A stretch of 64,000 nt of DNA from Nostoc edaphicum CCNP1411 (GTDB taxonomy: Bacteria; Cyanobacteriota; Cyanobacteriia; Cyanobacteriales; Nostocaceae): positions 7,525,001 through 7,589,000 of the forward strand of contig NZ_CP054698.1 of assembly GCF_014023275.1 (NCBI RefSeq). The letters are read 5' to 3'. Shown here in pieces: positions 18,120 to 26,742 of the stretch. The notes under the pieces are model-generated. The model was given only the letters and a program-made list of their open reading frames with translations, was not told the origin of the DNA and did no database searches. The translations under genes and the position numbers were made by a program. Positions within the stretch are counted from its first letter, which is position 1; every line of letters begins with the position of its first letter.

Positions 18120-21100
18120 TTACCAAGGTAATCTACCTGAGTAACCGCCATGACGCTCTCGCTCAATTTCTATCCGTTGTCGTAATCTGCTATAAATTTC
18201 ACGGGCTAGAGCTTCAAGATTAGCTGTATCATCTTTATCACCTTCTTCAGAAGACGAGGATATACTCTCTATCGTCTCAGTTATCGGTTCTATTTCTCTA
18301 GATATGTCGGGTGGAGTGACTTCTCCACCATCAGCAAAGCCTCTAAATGTAGGAATATGTTTAGCAAAAATTTGTGGCGATTCTGAGACATGAGAAAATT
18401 CAGAATTTTTGCTATTAGATTCACCATCATTAAAATTAAAGCTAGTGAACTCATCATTATTTTCATTTAGTAAATCTTCAACACTTGACCATTGAGAAGG
18501 TGTATTTGACCATTGAGCAGATGTATTAATGCTGGAATTTGCTTTTCGGAAAATCAGAGGAGGTGATGAATATTGAGGTGAAGTTTCACCTACATCAATT
18601 GCTTGGTTTTGAAGAAGATTAAGCTGTGGAGAATTGAGTATCGAAAGTTTCTGTTTTCCAATATCTAACCCCAAGGAAGCAGGAGTAAAAGGATTAGATA
18701 TTTGAGATGAGTTAGTCTCAGCGCTTTTTAGCTGTAATGAAGTGTCTGGAAAAGAATCGACTTTAGTCGGAGTCTCTGGAGAAGTTGTTTCTTCTGGTTC
18801 TTTAAAATTGGGTGTCTGTAAACTTGGAAGGATAATATCCTGCGGTGTACCACCAGTGTTGATGTGATGTAGTAGAGGTAAATTTTTCTGTGCATCTCTG
18901 GTATTAATCACAAACTCCCCAGGCGTAAGCATTGCTGGTACAGTATCCGAGGGTGCTATTTGCTGACGATTTTCAACGTGGGAGTCTGTCACATGACCAC
19001 CAGTAGCATAACCTTTAGGTGCTGGCAAATTTTCTACAGTCGTATTTTGCTCAACTTTAGGTACTGTGCTTACCTCATTTTGTGAGGAAGTTGGTTCTTC
19101 TGGGATATCTGGATTATCTGAGGTATCAACAAAGGTTGATATTTCAGGATTTGTTACTGCAAAGGGAAATTCTGATTCTACTGGTTGTTCATTGTCAATA
19201 ATTTCCCTGAAAATACTCTCAGTTTCAGCAATCTCAGGCGATGTGGCGTTAACTACTGGTGCTTCAGCAACTTCAGGCGATGTGGCGTTAACTACTGGTG
19301 TTTCAACAATCTCAGGCGATGTGGCGTTAACTACTTGTGTTTCAACAATCTCAGGCGATGTGGCGTTAACTACTTGTGTTTCAACAATCTCAGACGATGT
19401 GGCGTTAACTACTGGTGTTTCAACAATCTCAGGTGATGTGGCGATAATTCTTTCTGTTTCATTAATCTCAGGTAGCGCTAATATGGGCAGATTTTCTGTA
19501 GACTCGCTGGTAGTATTCTCAATATTGCTGTCATGTTCCAGTGAATTCATATTTTCTGAGACATCTGAAACATTAACCGATATAGCAGATTTTGACTCTG
19601 AAGTGACTAACTGTTCATTGCTATCAGAGTTTCTGAATAAACTAGGTGTATCTCCAATATTAGCGGAGGTAGGTGTTAACTCAACAGGCGCACTGACTTG
19701 AGGCTCACTCGTAACACTAGAATCAATTTCCTGTTGTAATGTAATAGGGATTTTTACAACTGAAGACTCAGAAATAGGTAGAGTAACATCCACTTTGGGC
19801 GCAAAGCTATCCGCCCCTATAATATTTTCATCATTCGCTAAAGTATGGACTAAGGTAGGTACATCATCAACTTCAGGTGAAGTAAATGCTGATGATAAAG
19901 CGGCTGAAGATTCAGAATTAGGTAGAGCAACATCTGCTTTGAGCGCAAAGCTATCCGTCCCTACAATATTTTCATCATTCGCCAAAGAATGAACTATGTC
20001 ATCAACATCAATTGGGGTAACTTTTGAAGATAAAGCTGCATTTTCTAGAAAATTATCAGCCACAGCATTATCTTTGACAAAATCCTTTGCGGCACTTTCT
20101 GATATTAAGTCTGGTTCAATGGCTGGAATTGCCTCAAAATTTCTATTTGTATGTGGTGATTCTTCTGGCTGCGATGAAGAATTTACGGTTGGTGACACCT
20201 CTTTTTTCTGGATTAAATTTGTTTGGGAAGTGGTGCTTTGATTATCAACTATAGAAGGAACTTGATATTTAATATCCTGTTGTGGTGGCGTTGGGCTGAC
20301 TGGGATATCTGAGATATTAACTGATTCTGATGCTTCAGTGATTATTTGTTGTTCATTATCTCTAAAGTTAATATATGGGACAACTGTTTGCTCTAAATTA
20401 TTAGGTAAAGTGAATTCTAGAGGCGAAGTATCTTCTGTTTCACTTATAGTATCGTCTAAATTAATCTCTTCTGGTGATATCAAAATACTTTCTGTGACAG
20501 ACGACTCTGCACTAGGCGAACTATATGGTAACTCAGAGTTTAATTGCTGACTTTCATTAGTAATATTCTTGAGGGAAATCGATTTATCTTCAATATTAGG
20601 TGAAGTAGATGTCGTTATACTATTAACAGAGTTATTGCTAGTTGTAGTATGTTCCGAAGCAATATCAAGTTGTAAAGGATCGAGTTCCGAATTAGGCTTA
20701 ATCGATAGAGGCTCATCTGATGCTAATAAGCTATTTTCATTAAAACTAATAGGAACGTTACTTTTATCAATAAGTTTCTCAACATTCTTAGCCACTGATG
20801 ATTTAACTGTTTTTTTAGTCTTAGATTTCGGTTTTGACTTTTTTTCTGGTGGCTGTTGAGATTTATTTGTTTTTTTAGATTTAGATTTACCTTTAAGATT
20901 TATTTCTGATGATGCATCATTACCCGTATTTTTCTCAATGCGAGTTGGCATTATCTCTGGAATACTGTCTTTTGTTGTTTCATTACTATTTCCTGGGGGA
21001 GTTATTGAATCAGAAGAATCCAACTTAAGTAGTGAAAACTCACTATTTATATCCTGAGTATCCCAACCAATTAATGGTTGTATCGATGGTTCATGTTCAC

Positions 21101-21284
21101 GAGATAAGAAAAATTTAGAGGATGTTACTAATGCTGGTTTAGTTTGTATGGGACTGATAAAATTACTTCGTAGATTCAGAGAATGAGACTCTTTTCTCAA
21201 TAACATTCTATGAGAATTAGATAAAGATGATATTATTCCAAGTGGATGAATATTGTTTCCCAGTGGAGATTGAATAATTTGCAT
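18120..21284 (-). CDS. 1054-residue disordered eCIS protein with tape-measure-like GG motif
   Basis: I do not recognise this protein as a whole. It lies between the tube and adaptor genes of the injection operon, 23 bp after the tube stop. Composition is rich in Ser, Thr, Pro, Asn, Glu and poor in Trp/Cys, suggesting disorder. Visible parts: a Lys-rich segment (about 135-175); a two-copy longer repeat around LANDENIVGTDSF / LANDENIIGADSF (about 430-500); six 13-residue repeats of the type TSPEIVETPVVNA (about 612-690); a motif GYATGGHV...SDTVPAMLTPGEFVIN (about 758-800), which resembles a motif common in phage tape-measure proteins; a second FADGGEV near 985; and a helical C-terminus EIYSRLRQRIEIERERHGGY. 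It could be a tape measure, fibre or cargo; which one is unknown. Confidence 0.6.
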   Translation of the reverse strand: MQIIQSPLGNNIHPLGIISSLSNSHRMLLRKESHSLNLRSNFISPIQTKPALVTSSKFFLSREHEPSIQPLIGWDTQDINSEFSLLKLDSSDSITPPGNSNETTKDSIPEIMPTRIEKNTGNDASSEINLKGKSKSKKTNKSQQPPEKKSKPKSKTKKTVKSSVAKNVEKLIDKSNVPISFNENSLLASDEPLSIKPNSELDPLQLDIASEHTTTSNNSVNSITTSTSPNIEDKSISLKNITNESQQLNSELPYSSPSAESSVTESILISPEEINLDDTISETEDTSPLEFTLPNNLEQTVVPYINFRDNEQQIITEASESVNISDIPVSPTPPQQDIKYQVPSIVDNQSTTSQTNLIQKKEVSPTVNSSSQPEESPHTNRNFEAIPAIEPDLISESAAKDFVKDNAVADNFLENAALSSKVTPIDVDDIVHSLANDENIVGTDSFALKADVALPNSESSAALSSAFTSPEVDDVPTLVHTLANDENIIGADSFAPKVDVTLPISESSVVKIPITLQQEIDSSVTSEPQVSAPVELTPTSANIGDTPSLFRNSDSNEQLVTSESKSAISVNVSDVSENMNSLEHDSNIENTTSESTENLPILALPEINETERIIATSPEIVETPVVNATSSEIVETQVVNATSPEIVETQVVNATSPEIVETPVVNATSPEVAEAPVVNATSPEIAETESIFREIIDNEQPVESEFPFAVTNPEISTFVDTSDNPDIPEEPTSSQNEVSTVPKVEQNTTVENLPAPKGYATGGHVTDSHVENRQQIAPSDTVPAMLTPGEFVINTRDAQKNLPLLHHINTGGTPQDIILPSLQTPNFKEPEETTSPETPTKVDSFPDTSLQLKSAETNSSQISNPFTPASLGLDIGKQKLSILNSPQLNLLQNQAIDVGETSPQYSSPPLIFRKANSSINTSAQWSNTPSQWSSVEDLLNENNDEFTSFNFNDGESNSKNSEFSHVSESPQIFAKHIPTFRGFADGGEVTPPDISREIEPITETIESISSSSEEGDKDDTANLEALAREIYSRLRQRIEIERERHGGYSGRLPW
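19219..19445. repeat. 39-bp tandem repeat within the giant eCIS gene
   Basis: About six units of 39 bp share ctcaggcgatgtggcgttaa and encode 13-residue repeats on the minus strand. Copies differ by a few substitutions, so copy number may vary between strains. Confidence 0.85.
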
Positions 21285-21307
21285 AGTTATAGTTTCAAAA
21301 GAGGCAA

Positions 21308-21832
21308 TTAGCTAGAAACGAAATATCCTGTTTTTTGATTTCGTTGTACAGAAGTTCCTCCTCCTGTCGCTCTTGCTACTTGTAAACCTTCATAAGCTAA
21401 AGTTAATTCTTCAATGGCAACTGCTTTGCCATCTGCTTGGAGTGCTGGTGTTTTCCAGGTTATAGGAATAGCACCAATCAAAGTCCAACTCATCATCGTT
21501 TCACCAGCTTGATTGAAAATCAGAATGTTGACATTGCGTCGAGATGTTTTCTTTTGTTCATCAAAAACTGCATTCATCCAGTTCCAAAAACCTGGATGAT
21601 CGGTAACTCCACGTTTAAGAGTTATGTCTGCAAATTCTGTATGACCTAAATAAATTCTTTGCTGGTCGTTGACACCACCTTCTTGAAAAACATTTTTCTT
21701 AATTTGAATACTTAATCCTGTACATTCGGCGAAAGATGCAGCAATAGAACTGTCTATCTCAACGTAAAAACGATTAGTAGTGACATAATTTAATTCGTGA
21801 GTAATGTTGCCGTTATTAGCGCCTGTAGCCAT
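21308..21832 (-). CDS. phage tail tube-like inner tube protein (Afp1/5, Cis1 type)
   Basis: A 174-residue tube protein of the gp19/Hcp-like family. Features: YVTTNRFYVEIDSSIAASFAEC, GLSIQIKKNVFQEGG, YLGHTEFADITLKRGVTDHP, WMNAVFDEQ and a C-terminal LTLAYEGLQVAR. Hexameric rings of it would build the inner tube. The ATG at 21832 is preferred over the GTG at 21841 because AAAGGTGG precedes it and because it shares its A with the stop codon of the upstream small gene (TGATG), indicating translational coupling. It is the only tube-like gene in the window, and no sheath gene accompanies it. Confidence 0.88.
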   Translation of the reverse strand: MATGANNGNITHELNYVTTNRFYVEIDSSIAASFAECTGLSIQIKKNVFQEGGVNDQQRIYLGHTEFADITLKRGVTDHPGFWNWMNAVFDEQKKTSRRNVNILIFNQAGETMMSWTLIGAIPITWKTPALQADGKAVAIEELTLAYEGLQVARATGGGTSVQRNQKTGYFVSS

Positions 21833-22071
21833 CACAACCACCTTTGGGAATTATAATTACCAAGTCTTTCTCGCTGCGATCGCAAGTCTTCTAGCAAAAG
21901 TTTATATACGTGTTCTGTAAGTTGGTTCAAAAGCCGTGAGTCGTTGAGGTATCTACCCGCAGCAATAGCTGTCTTGCTAGCATCAGATGCCGCCGAAACC
22001 CCCGCGTATCCAGCAGTACCGCCAACATCTCCATCGAATGTGAAAAAACTTGGTTGCTGATTTGAGTCCAT
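21832..22071 (-). CDS. small eCIS protein sharing a C-terminal motif with the 1054-residue protein
   Basis: A 79-residue protein, first gene of the operon. Start ATG 22071 (MDSNQQPSFF) is chosen because AGGAGAGG lies about twelve bases upstream; the frame extends further upstream without support. The N-terminal half is Gly/Ala-rich (FTFDGDVGGTAGYAGVSAASD). The C-terminal helix HVYKLLLEDLRSQRERLG followed by NYNSQRWL aligns with the last residues of the giant protein (EIYSRLRQRIEIERERHG, then GYSGRLPW). A shared docking or assembly tail is inferred. It overlaps the tube gene by one base. Confidence 0.65.
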   Translation of the reverse strand: MDSNQQPSFFTFDGDVGGTAGYAGVSAASDASKTAIAAGRYLNDSRLLNQLTEHVYKLLLEDLRSQRERLGNYNSQRWL

Positions 22072-22263
22072 AAATAAAAAAACCTCTCCTAAAATCAAGG
22101 CTAAAGGTACTGCGTCAGAATCAAAAGTAGCCAAAAGTCGAACTTGCCTTTTGCCTAGATTCAGACTTTTGAGCAATTGTGCTAAAAGTGCGATCGCAGT
22201 AATCTAGGTATTGGTAACAGGAAAATATTCATCTAGCTACTGCTTGGGTATCAGGAGAAGAAA

Positions 22264-23748
22264 ATGAGAGAACAGGTTAGTCGGCAGAAAAAAACTACTA
22301 CAGACTTCTCAATTCCATCTCTGAAACATCCGACACCCGGCTTTGGTTTGGAGTCGTCGGCAATTTCACGCCAAGCGGTTCCAAAAATACAACCACTCGA
22401 TAAGCCACTTACTCATGATATAAGTTGCATACCACTGCGTAGCCAAGCAAAACTCTCAATTAGCCAGCCTGGAGACATTTACGAACAGGAAGCTGATAGC
22501 GTAGCACAGCAGGTAATGCAAAGAATGGCGCAACCTGTAAATCATCAGTCTATCCAACGAGAAGCATTGCCAGAGGAAGAAGAAGAATTGCAAATGAAAT
22601 CTCTGGACAATAGCACACTGCAACGAGAAGTATTGCCAGAGGATGAGGAAGAATTGCAAATGAAATCTCTGGACAATACACTGCAACGAGAAGCATTGCC
22701 AGAGGAAGAAGAAGAATTACAGATGAAGCCGATGATGCAGCGTCAGGCTGAGGCTGGGATGGCTTCTGCACCTGACTTGGAAGCGTCCATTAACCAAGCG
22801 CGGGGGGGTGGACAAATCATGGCAGACAATATCCGCGAACCGATGGAACAGGCGTTTGGTGCAGATTTCAGTGGGGTGAAGGTTCACACGGATGGTCAAT
22901 CCGATCAGTTGAATCGGTCAATTCAGGCGCGGGCTTTCACAACGGGACAGGATGTGTTCTTTCGACAGGGGGAATATAACCCAGGTAGTCGGGGCGGTCA
23001 GGAGTTGTTGGCGCATGAGTTGACCCACGTTGTGCAGCAAAATGGAGTCCTCACCAAAGGTATCATTCAACGCAAAGAGGTAACAGAATTGGTCAACAGC
23101 CTAGAAACGGTCATGGTCGAGGGCAAGCTTAAAAAAGAGCAAATAATTGACGGTTTGAAACAACTGGACGAATCCGATCGCAATGACCCTAACTTTGCCC
23201 GTGCTTTGGTGGATTTTGTTAAAGCCCGGAATCAAAAAGAGTTCAACATCGAAGACTTGACATCTCAACCAGACCCTAAATTTGGGAAGAAACATGTGGA
23301 CAAAAAATGGACTTTTAGACACTACACAACCCAAAAGTATGAAAGCCTCCAATCGCTTGCACAACTGGAAGCAAAGGGAATAGAAGCAAGCAAAAACACA
23401 AATGCTCGAGACTGGGAGGATCTCGGAAACCAAGGTTATGTCTTTGGACTAATAGCGATCGATGGGGAAGTTCCAAACCGAACTTGGTTGTCTAATATGA
23501 AATATTATGCGGAGTACGACCTTAAGAAACTAGACAGTGTTTGGGTATCGGGGGATATGCTGACCGACGATGGTCGCAAGCAGAACAGCTATCAAGGTAC
23601 CGGAATAAATATAGTTTACCAGTTGTCAAAAATGCTCGGCTTCATTAACCAGAACTCGGCAAACGAACTCGATGGGAAATTCAAAAATGCACTCGAAGCC
23701 AAGGTGTCGCCAGCTTCTCTCGGCTCTCTTAATTGGACGGATGTATAA
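22264..23748 (+). CDS. DUF4157 (eCIS core domain) protein with a possible ART-like effector C-terminus
   Basis: A 494-residue protein divergent from the eCIS operon across 192 bp. Order: disordered N-terminus with conserved LSISQPGDIYEQEADSVAQQ (65-84); three acidic repeats of LPEEEEELQMKSLDN type (about 102-155); DUF4157 domain (about 172-260), with FGADFSGVKVHTDGQSDQLN and the metalloprotease-like HELTH at 251-255; then a unique C-terminal region. That region contains FRHYTTQKYESL (351-362), KGIEASKNTNARDWEDLG and YYAEYDL, reminiscent of the H-Y-[EQ] arrangement of ADP-ribosyltransferase-fold toxins. DUF4157 proteins are established eCIS-associated effector carriers. The toxin reading is an inference. 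AGGAGAAG at 22255-22262 supports the start. Confidence 0.78.
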   Translation: MREQVSRQKKTTTDFSIPSLKHPTPGFGLESSAISRQAVPKIQPLDKPLTHDISCIPLRSQAKLSISQPGDIYEQEADSVAQQVMQRMAQPVNHQSIQREALPEEEEELQMKSLDNSTLQREVLPEDEEELQMKSLDNTLQREALPEEEEELQMKPMMQRQAEAGMASAPDLEASINQARGGGQIMADNIREPMEQAFGADFSGVKVHTDGQSDQLNRSIQARAFTTGQDVFFRQGEYNPGSRGGQELLAHELTHVVQQNGVLTKGIIQRKEVTELVNSLETVMVEGKLKKEQIIDGLKQLDESDRNDPNFARALVDFVKARNQKEFNIEDLTSQPDPKFGKKHVDKKWTFRHYTTQKYESLQSLAQLEAKGIEASKNTNARDWEDLGNQGYVFGLIAIDGEVPNRTWLSNMKYYAEYDLKKLDSVWVSGDMLTDDGRKQNSYQGTGINIVYQLSKMLGFINQNSANELDGKFKNALEAKVSPASLGSLNWTDV

Positions 23749-23760
23749 ACAGTATGGTGC

Positions 23761-23787
23761 GGTGCGTTAAGCTGTCGCGAACGCACC
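23761..23787. terminator. short palindrome after the DUF4157 gene
   Basis: GGTGCGTT and AACGCACC form an 8-bp stem with an 11-nt loop 12 bp after the stop codon. It may act as a terminator, or be one of the small dispersed GTGCGTTA-type palindromes of cyanobacteria; there is no U-run. Confidence 0.35.
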
Positions 23788-24719
23788 CTATATAGCTTCA
23801 GGGAAGGCGGAAGTTCCTACAGACTTGAAATTTGTCAAATTATCAGAATTTGCCCACCCTACACCTCTTGAAGTGCGATCGCCTGATATTATAAAGGTGA
23901 ATTGCTTGATGAGTGCGATCGCTGATCTCGTAGCGACTGTCTTGAAGGTCAAGTGCGATCGCAAAAGAAAAACCTGAAAACAAGTTGACGCAACTGGGGA
24001 ACTGCTTCGCTGATTTGGTGATGCCTGATACGGGTATCCAGATTTTGCATTGGTAGGGTGTGACGGTCTACCACTTCTTAGTAAGATACAAGGGTGTATT
24101 CAGAATTCAAATAGTAATCCTATAGAATTGCATAATAGATATTAATCATTTACAACTTTTTGTATAGAAAAGCACAAACTAACTTAATAATTATCCGCCT
24201 CTTTAGTTAGAGGATAAATGAAGTAGTAAGCTGGTGTAATTTAACAATGCGTAACAGCTAATCAACGCGCAAGTTATAAGGAGTGATGGGTGAGGTGTCA
24301 ATACTATAAAATCTCGTCACTCCTTTTTACTTACTTCAAGCTTTTTACAGGTTAAAGGATTTTGTATTAAGCACTAAAGTGCTTAAATCAGGGCTAGATC
24401 CCCGACGAAAAAGTTCCTTTAGTATAGCTGCCCGACGCTCGCGGACTCGCTCTAAGCGAAGCCATGCCGTTGGCGGAGCCTCTCGTAGAGAAGGCTTTAC
24501 GCTGCGCTATCTGCAAGAACTGCCTTTTTCAATAATATATTCTCCTTTCCTCAAGTTCCCTGTCCCCAACCACAGAATCCAGATACCCCCTTGTTTTTTA
24601 TCCTCATCTATGCAAATCTCATAGTATACTACGGTAGCTCGATAGATTTATCGTATGATTTAACCCAGGTACAAAAATAAATAAAGTTTTAGTGCCTACT
24701 ACAAAGGTTCTAGAAAACT
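23788..24719. other. 930-bp intergenic region with HIP1 cluster, hairpin and palindromic repeat
   Basis: No gene is supported. Three HIP1 sites in similar contexts (agtgcgatcgc) lie at about 23875-23962. AAGGAGTGA (24278-24286) pairs with TCACTCCTT (24317-24325) followed by TTT, a terminator-like hairpin. Bases 24433-24512 are a dispersed palindromic repeat (ctcgcggactcgctctaagc, ggcggagcctctcgtagaga) typical of Nostoc genomes; it opens a spurious 81-codon frame. Confidence 0.6.
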
Positions 24720-25808
24720 ATGTCTGAACCACGCTATGGGATTTGGATTCCCGTTTACGGTAACTGCGGCGTGATGAACCATCCTCTTGAACCTCGTGAT
24801 GCTAGTTACTCACGAGCCAAGAATTTAATCCAGTTGGCCCAAAGGTGCGGATTTACCACAACTTTAATAGCGCAACATATCATCAATCCCAGGAACCAAG
24901 AACTTGACCAGCTAGAAACTTGGACAGCAGCAGCAGCACTGGCAGAAGCAACAAACTCTATCGAGATTATTGCAGCTGTTAAGCCATTACTATTTCATCC
25001 CGCCGTCTTAGCAAAGATGGCCTTAGGTATTGATGCTATAAGTCATGGACGTTTTGCGATTAACTTAGTAAGTGCCTGGTTCAAGCCAGAAATGGAAAAA
25101 CCGGGGATAAATTTTCTTACTCATGATGAGCGTTATCGCTATTCGGATGAATGGATTAGGGTCGTAAAAACTTTGTGGAGTGGAGAAAAAGTCAACTTTC
25201 ACGGTGAATATTTTCAGATCAATGATTTGAAGCTCAATCCTCCACCTGTAGCCAAACCACATCCGCGTGTGTATCTAGGGGGAGAGTCAGAACCAGCCCA
25301 AGAACTAGCTGCAAAAGAAGCCCATACATTTTTCCTCAATGGTCGTCCGATTGAAGTCATCCGCGAAACCATTGCGGCTGTTGCTCAAAAAACTAAGTTT
25401 CGCTCTCAACCTCTGGGCTTCGCCATGTCAGCTTTTGTCATTGCTCGACCGACAGACGAAGAAGCAGAAGCGGAATATCAAAACCTTAGAGCAATGGTAC
25501 TAGCACAAGACGATCGCTCAGAATTACTCAAAGGAGTAGATTCGGAAGTAGTTATGTTCAAAAACATGGCTAAGTACCCTGGTGTAGGGAGCAATGGCGG
25601 TACAGCAGCAGGATTGGTTGGTAGTTATGAAACTGTAGCCCATCGGATTGCTGAATTTACCAAAGTAGGAATTGGTACTTTCATGCTGCAATTCCAGCCT
25701 TTTGCCACAGAAATGGAGCGTTTTGCTGCGGAAATTATACCGAGGGTGCGATCGTTAACGGTAGATAGTGAAGCGAGCGCCAACTTGAAAATAGGAGCTA
25801 GAGGCTAA
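24720..25808 (+). CDS. LLM-class flavin-dependent monooxygenase (SsuD/SfnG-like)
   Basis: A 362-residue luciferase-like monooxygenase that would use reduced FMN and O2, probably on an organosulfur substrate. Family features: IWIPVYGN at the start, AEATNSIEIIAAVKPLLFHPAVLAK (about 80-105), HGRFAINLVSAWFKPE (about 110-125), WSGEKVNFHGEYFQI (about 158-172) and PRVYLGGESEPAQELAA (about 181-198). The substrate cannot be told from sequence; the neighbouring sulfonate and methionine transport genes suggest sulfur scavenging. The downstream ferritin-like gene is 64 bp away on the same strand and could be cotranscribed. The start ATG lacks an obvious SD. Confidence 0.82.
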   Translation: MSEPRYGIWIPVYGNCGVMNHPLEPRDASYSRAKNLIQLAQRCGFTTTLIAQHIINPRNQELDQLETWTAAAALAEATNSIEIIAAVKPLLFHPAVLAKMALGIDAISHGRFAINLVSAWFKPEMEKPGINFLTHDERYRYSDEWIRVVKTLWSGEKVNFHGEYFQINDLKLNPPPVAKPHPRVYLGGESEPAQELAAKEAHTFFLNGRPIEVIRETIAAVAQKTKFRSQPLGFAMSAFVIARPTDEEAEAEYQNLRAMVLAQDDRSELLKGVDSEVVMFKNMAKYPGVGSNGGTAAGLVGSYETVAHRIAEFTKVGIGTFMLQFQPFATEMERFAAEIIPRVRSLTVDSEASANLKIGARG

Positions 25809-25872
25809 GAATTTTAGATTTTAGATTTTAGATTTTGGATTAAATTGTTCTCCACTACCTAAAGGAAACTTT

Positions 25873-26709
25873 ATGACAGCAATACTTACTCGTCCAGCTT
25901 GGACTACTGATTTAGAACTGGAAATTTTTGACAAACTACTTGATAAATATGCTCCTCATCTGCCGAAGAAGCGATGCCTGCGGCGGGCTACGCCTACGCA
26001 AGAACCGAGATCGCCGGAAACTGATGAGGAAAGAGAGAATTTCTACCGCTTTCGTGTAGCTGGTGCAGCCCATGACCTGTTTATTGTGCAAGTCTGCGCT
26101 AAGATAATCGACTCCTTTCCTGACCCAGAATTACAGCTATTTTTGAGTAGACAAATAGGTGATGATGGCGCACATGCTCAAAATACTCGTTTAAGAGCGC
26201 AAGCTATATCGGGACGTGACCCTATTAAGGATATCCAAAAGCAGGTGCAGAAGCATTGGGATTACATGGGTGATTTACCCATTCGTAATTGGCAAGGCTT
26301 TTTAGCATTTGAGTTGCATTACGAACTTCATATTGTGGCTTTGTTATTCATCAATAGTAGTACCAGCAAAATTAATGACCCAGACTCAGCTAAATTTTCG
26401 GCAGAAAGAATCCTGCCAGATGAAGCTGTTCACCGCCTGGGAGTTGTGGATTGGTGGCAACGTAAATTTGATCAAGCTTCACCCGCCGAGAAAGAGGATT
26501 TAATTGCACAAGTCATAGAAGCAGATGAAGAAGGTCAACGCCGACGCAATCCTTACCTTCGGGATCATTGGCAGTTGAGTCAAAAAGCTATTGGTATTGA
26601 AATTGATGATTTGCCAGTAATTTATGATGCTTGGCGGCAAGAGGTTCTTTCTTACTTCTTGGATATCCCTATATCTAGACTGCCCAAACTTGTGAGTGTG
26701 AATGATTGA
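25873..26709 (+). CDS. ferritin-like (probable di-iron) protein with an in-frame palindromic repeat insertion
   Basis: A 278-residue helical protein with spaced acidic/His motifs expected of a non-haem di-iron bundle: QIGDDGAHAQN (about 96-106), FELHYELHIVAL (about 145-156) and ILPDEAVHRLGVVDWW (about 180-195). The biochemical role is unknown. It follows the flavin monooxygenase, so a role in the same oxidation pathway is plausible. Residues about 33-48 (RCLRRATPTQEPR) are encoded by a dispersed palindromic repeat (gcgatgcctgcggcgggcta, about 25974-26005) that keeps the frame open and sits before the first helix. An SD-like AAAGGAAA precedes the start. Confidence 0.65.
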   Translation: MTAILTRPAWTTDLELEIFDKLLDKYAPHLPKKRCLRRATPTQEPRSPETDEERENFYRFRVAGAAHDLFIVQVCAKIIDSFPDPELQLFLSRQIGDDGAHAQNTRLRAQAISGRDPIKDIQKQVQKHWDYMGDLPIRNWQGFLAFELHYELHIVALLFINSSTSKINDPDSAKFSAERILPDEAVHRLGVVDWWQRKFDQASPAEKEDLIAQVIEADEEGQRRRNPYLRDHWQLSQKAIGIEIDDLPVIYDAWRQEVLSYFLDIPISRLPKLVSVND

Positions 26710-26742
26710 TGTTGAAGGAGACACAAGATAGGAACTCTTTAT

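Noticed and set aside
19066..19701. Long plus-strand frame with repeats opposite the giant eCIS gene
   Set aside because: It is the complement of the 39-bp repeat region; the minus-strand frame is part of the operon and has the conserved motifs.
22264..23748. Calling the DUF4157 protein an active metalloprotease from HELTH
   Set aside because: The motif is a family-wide feature of the domain, and a third ligand and catalytic context cannot be confirmed from sequence reading.
24379..24624. 81-codon frame before the flavin monooxygenase
   Set aside because: It is mostly a translation of the dispersed palindromic repeat at 24433-24512 and has no homology that I recognise.
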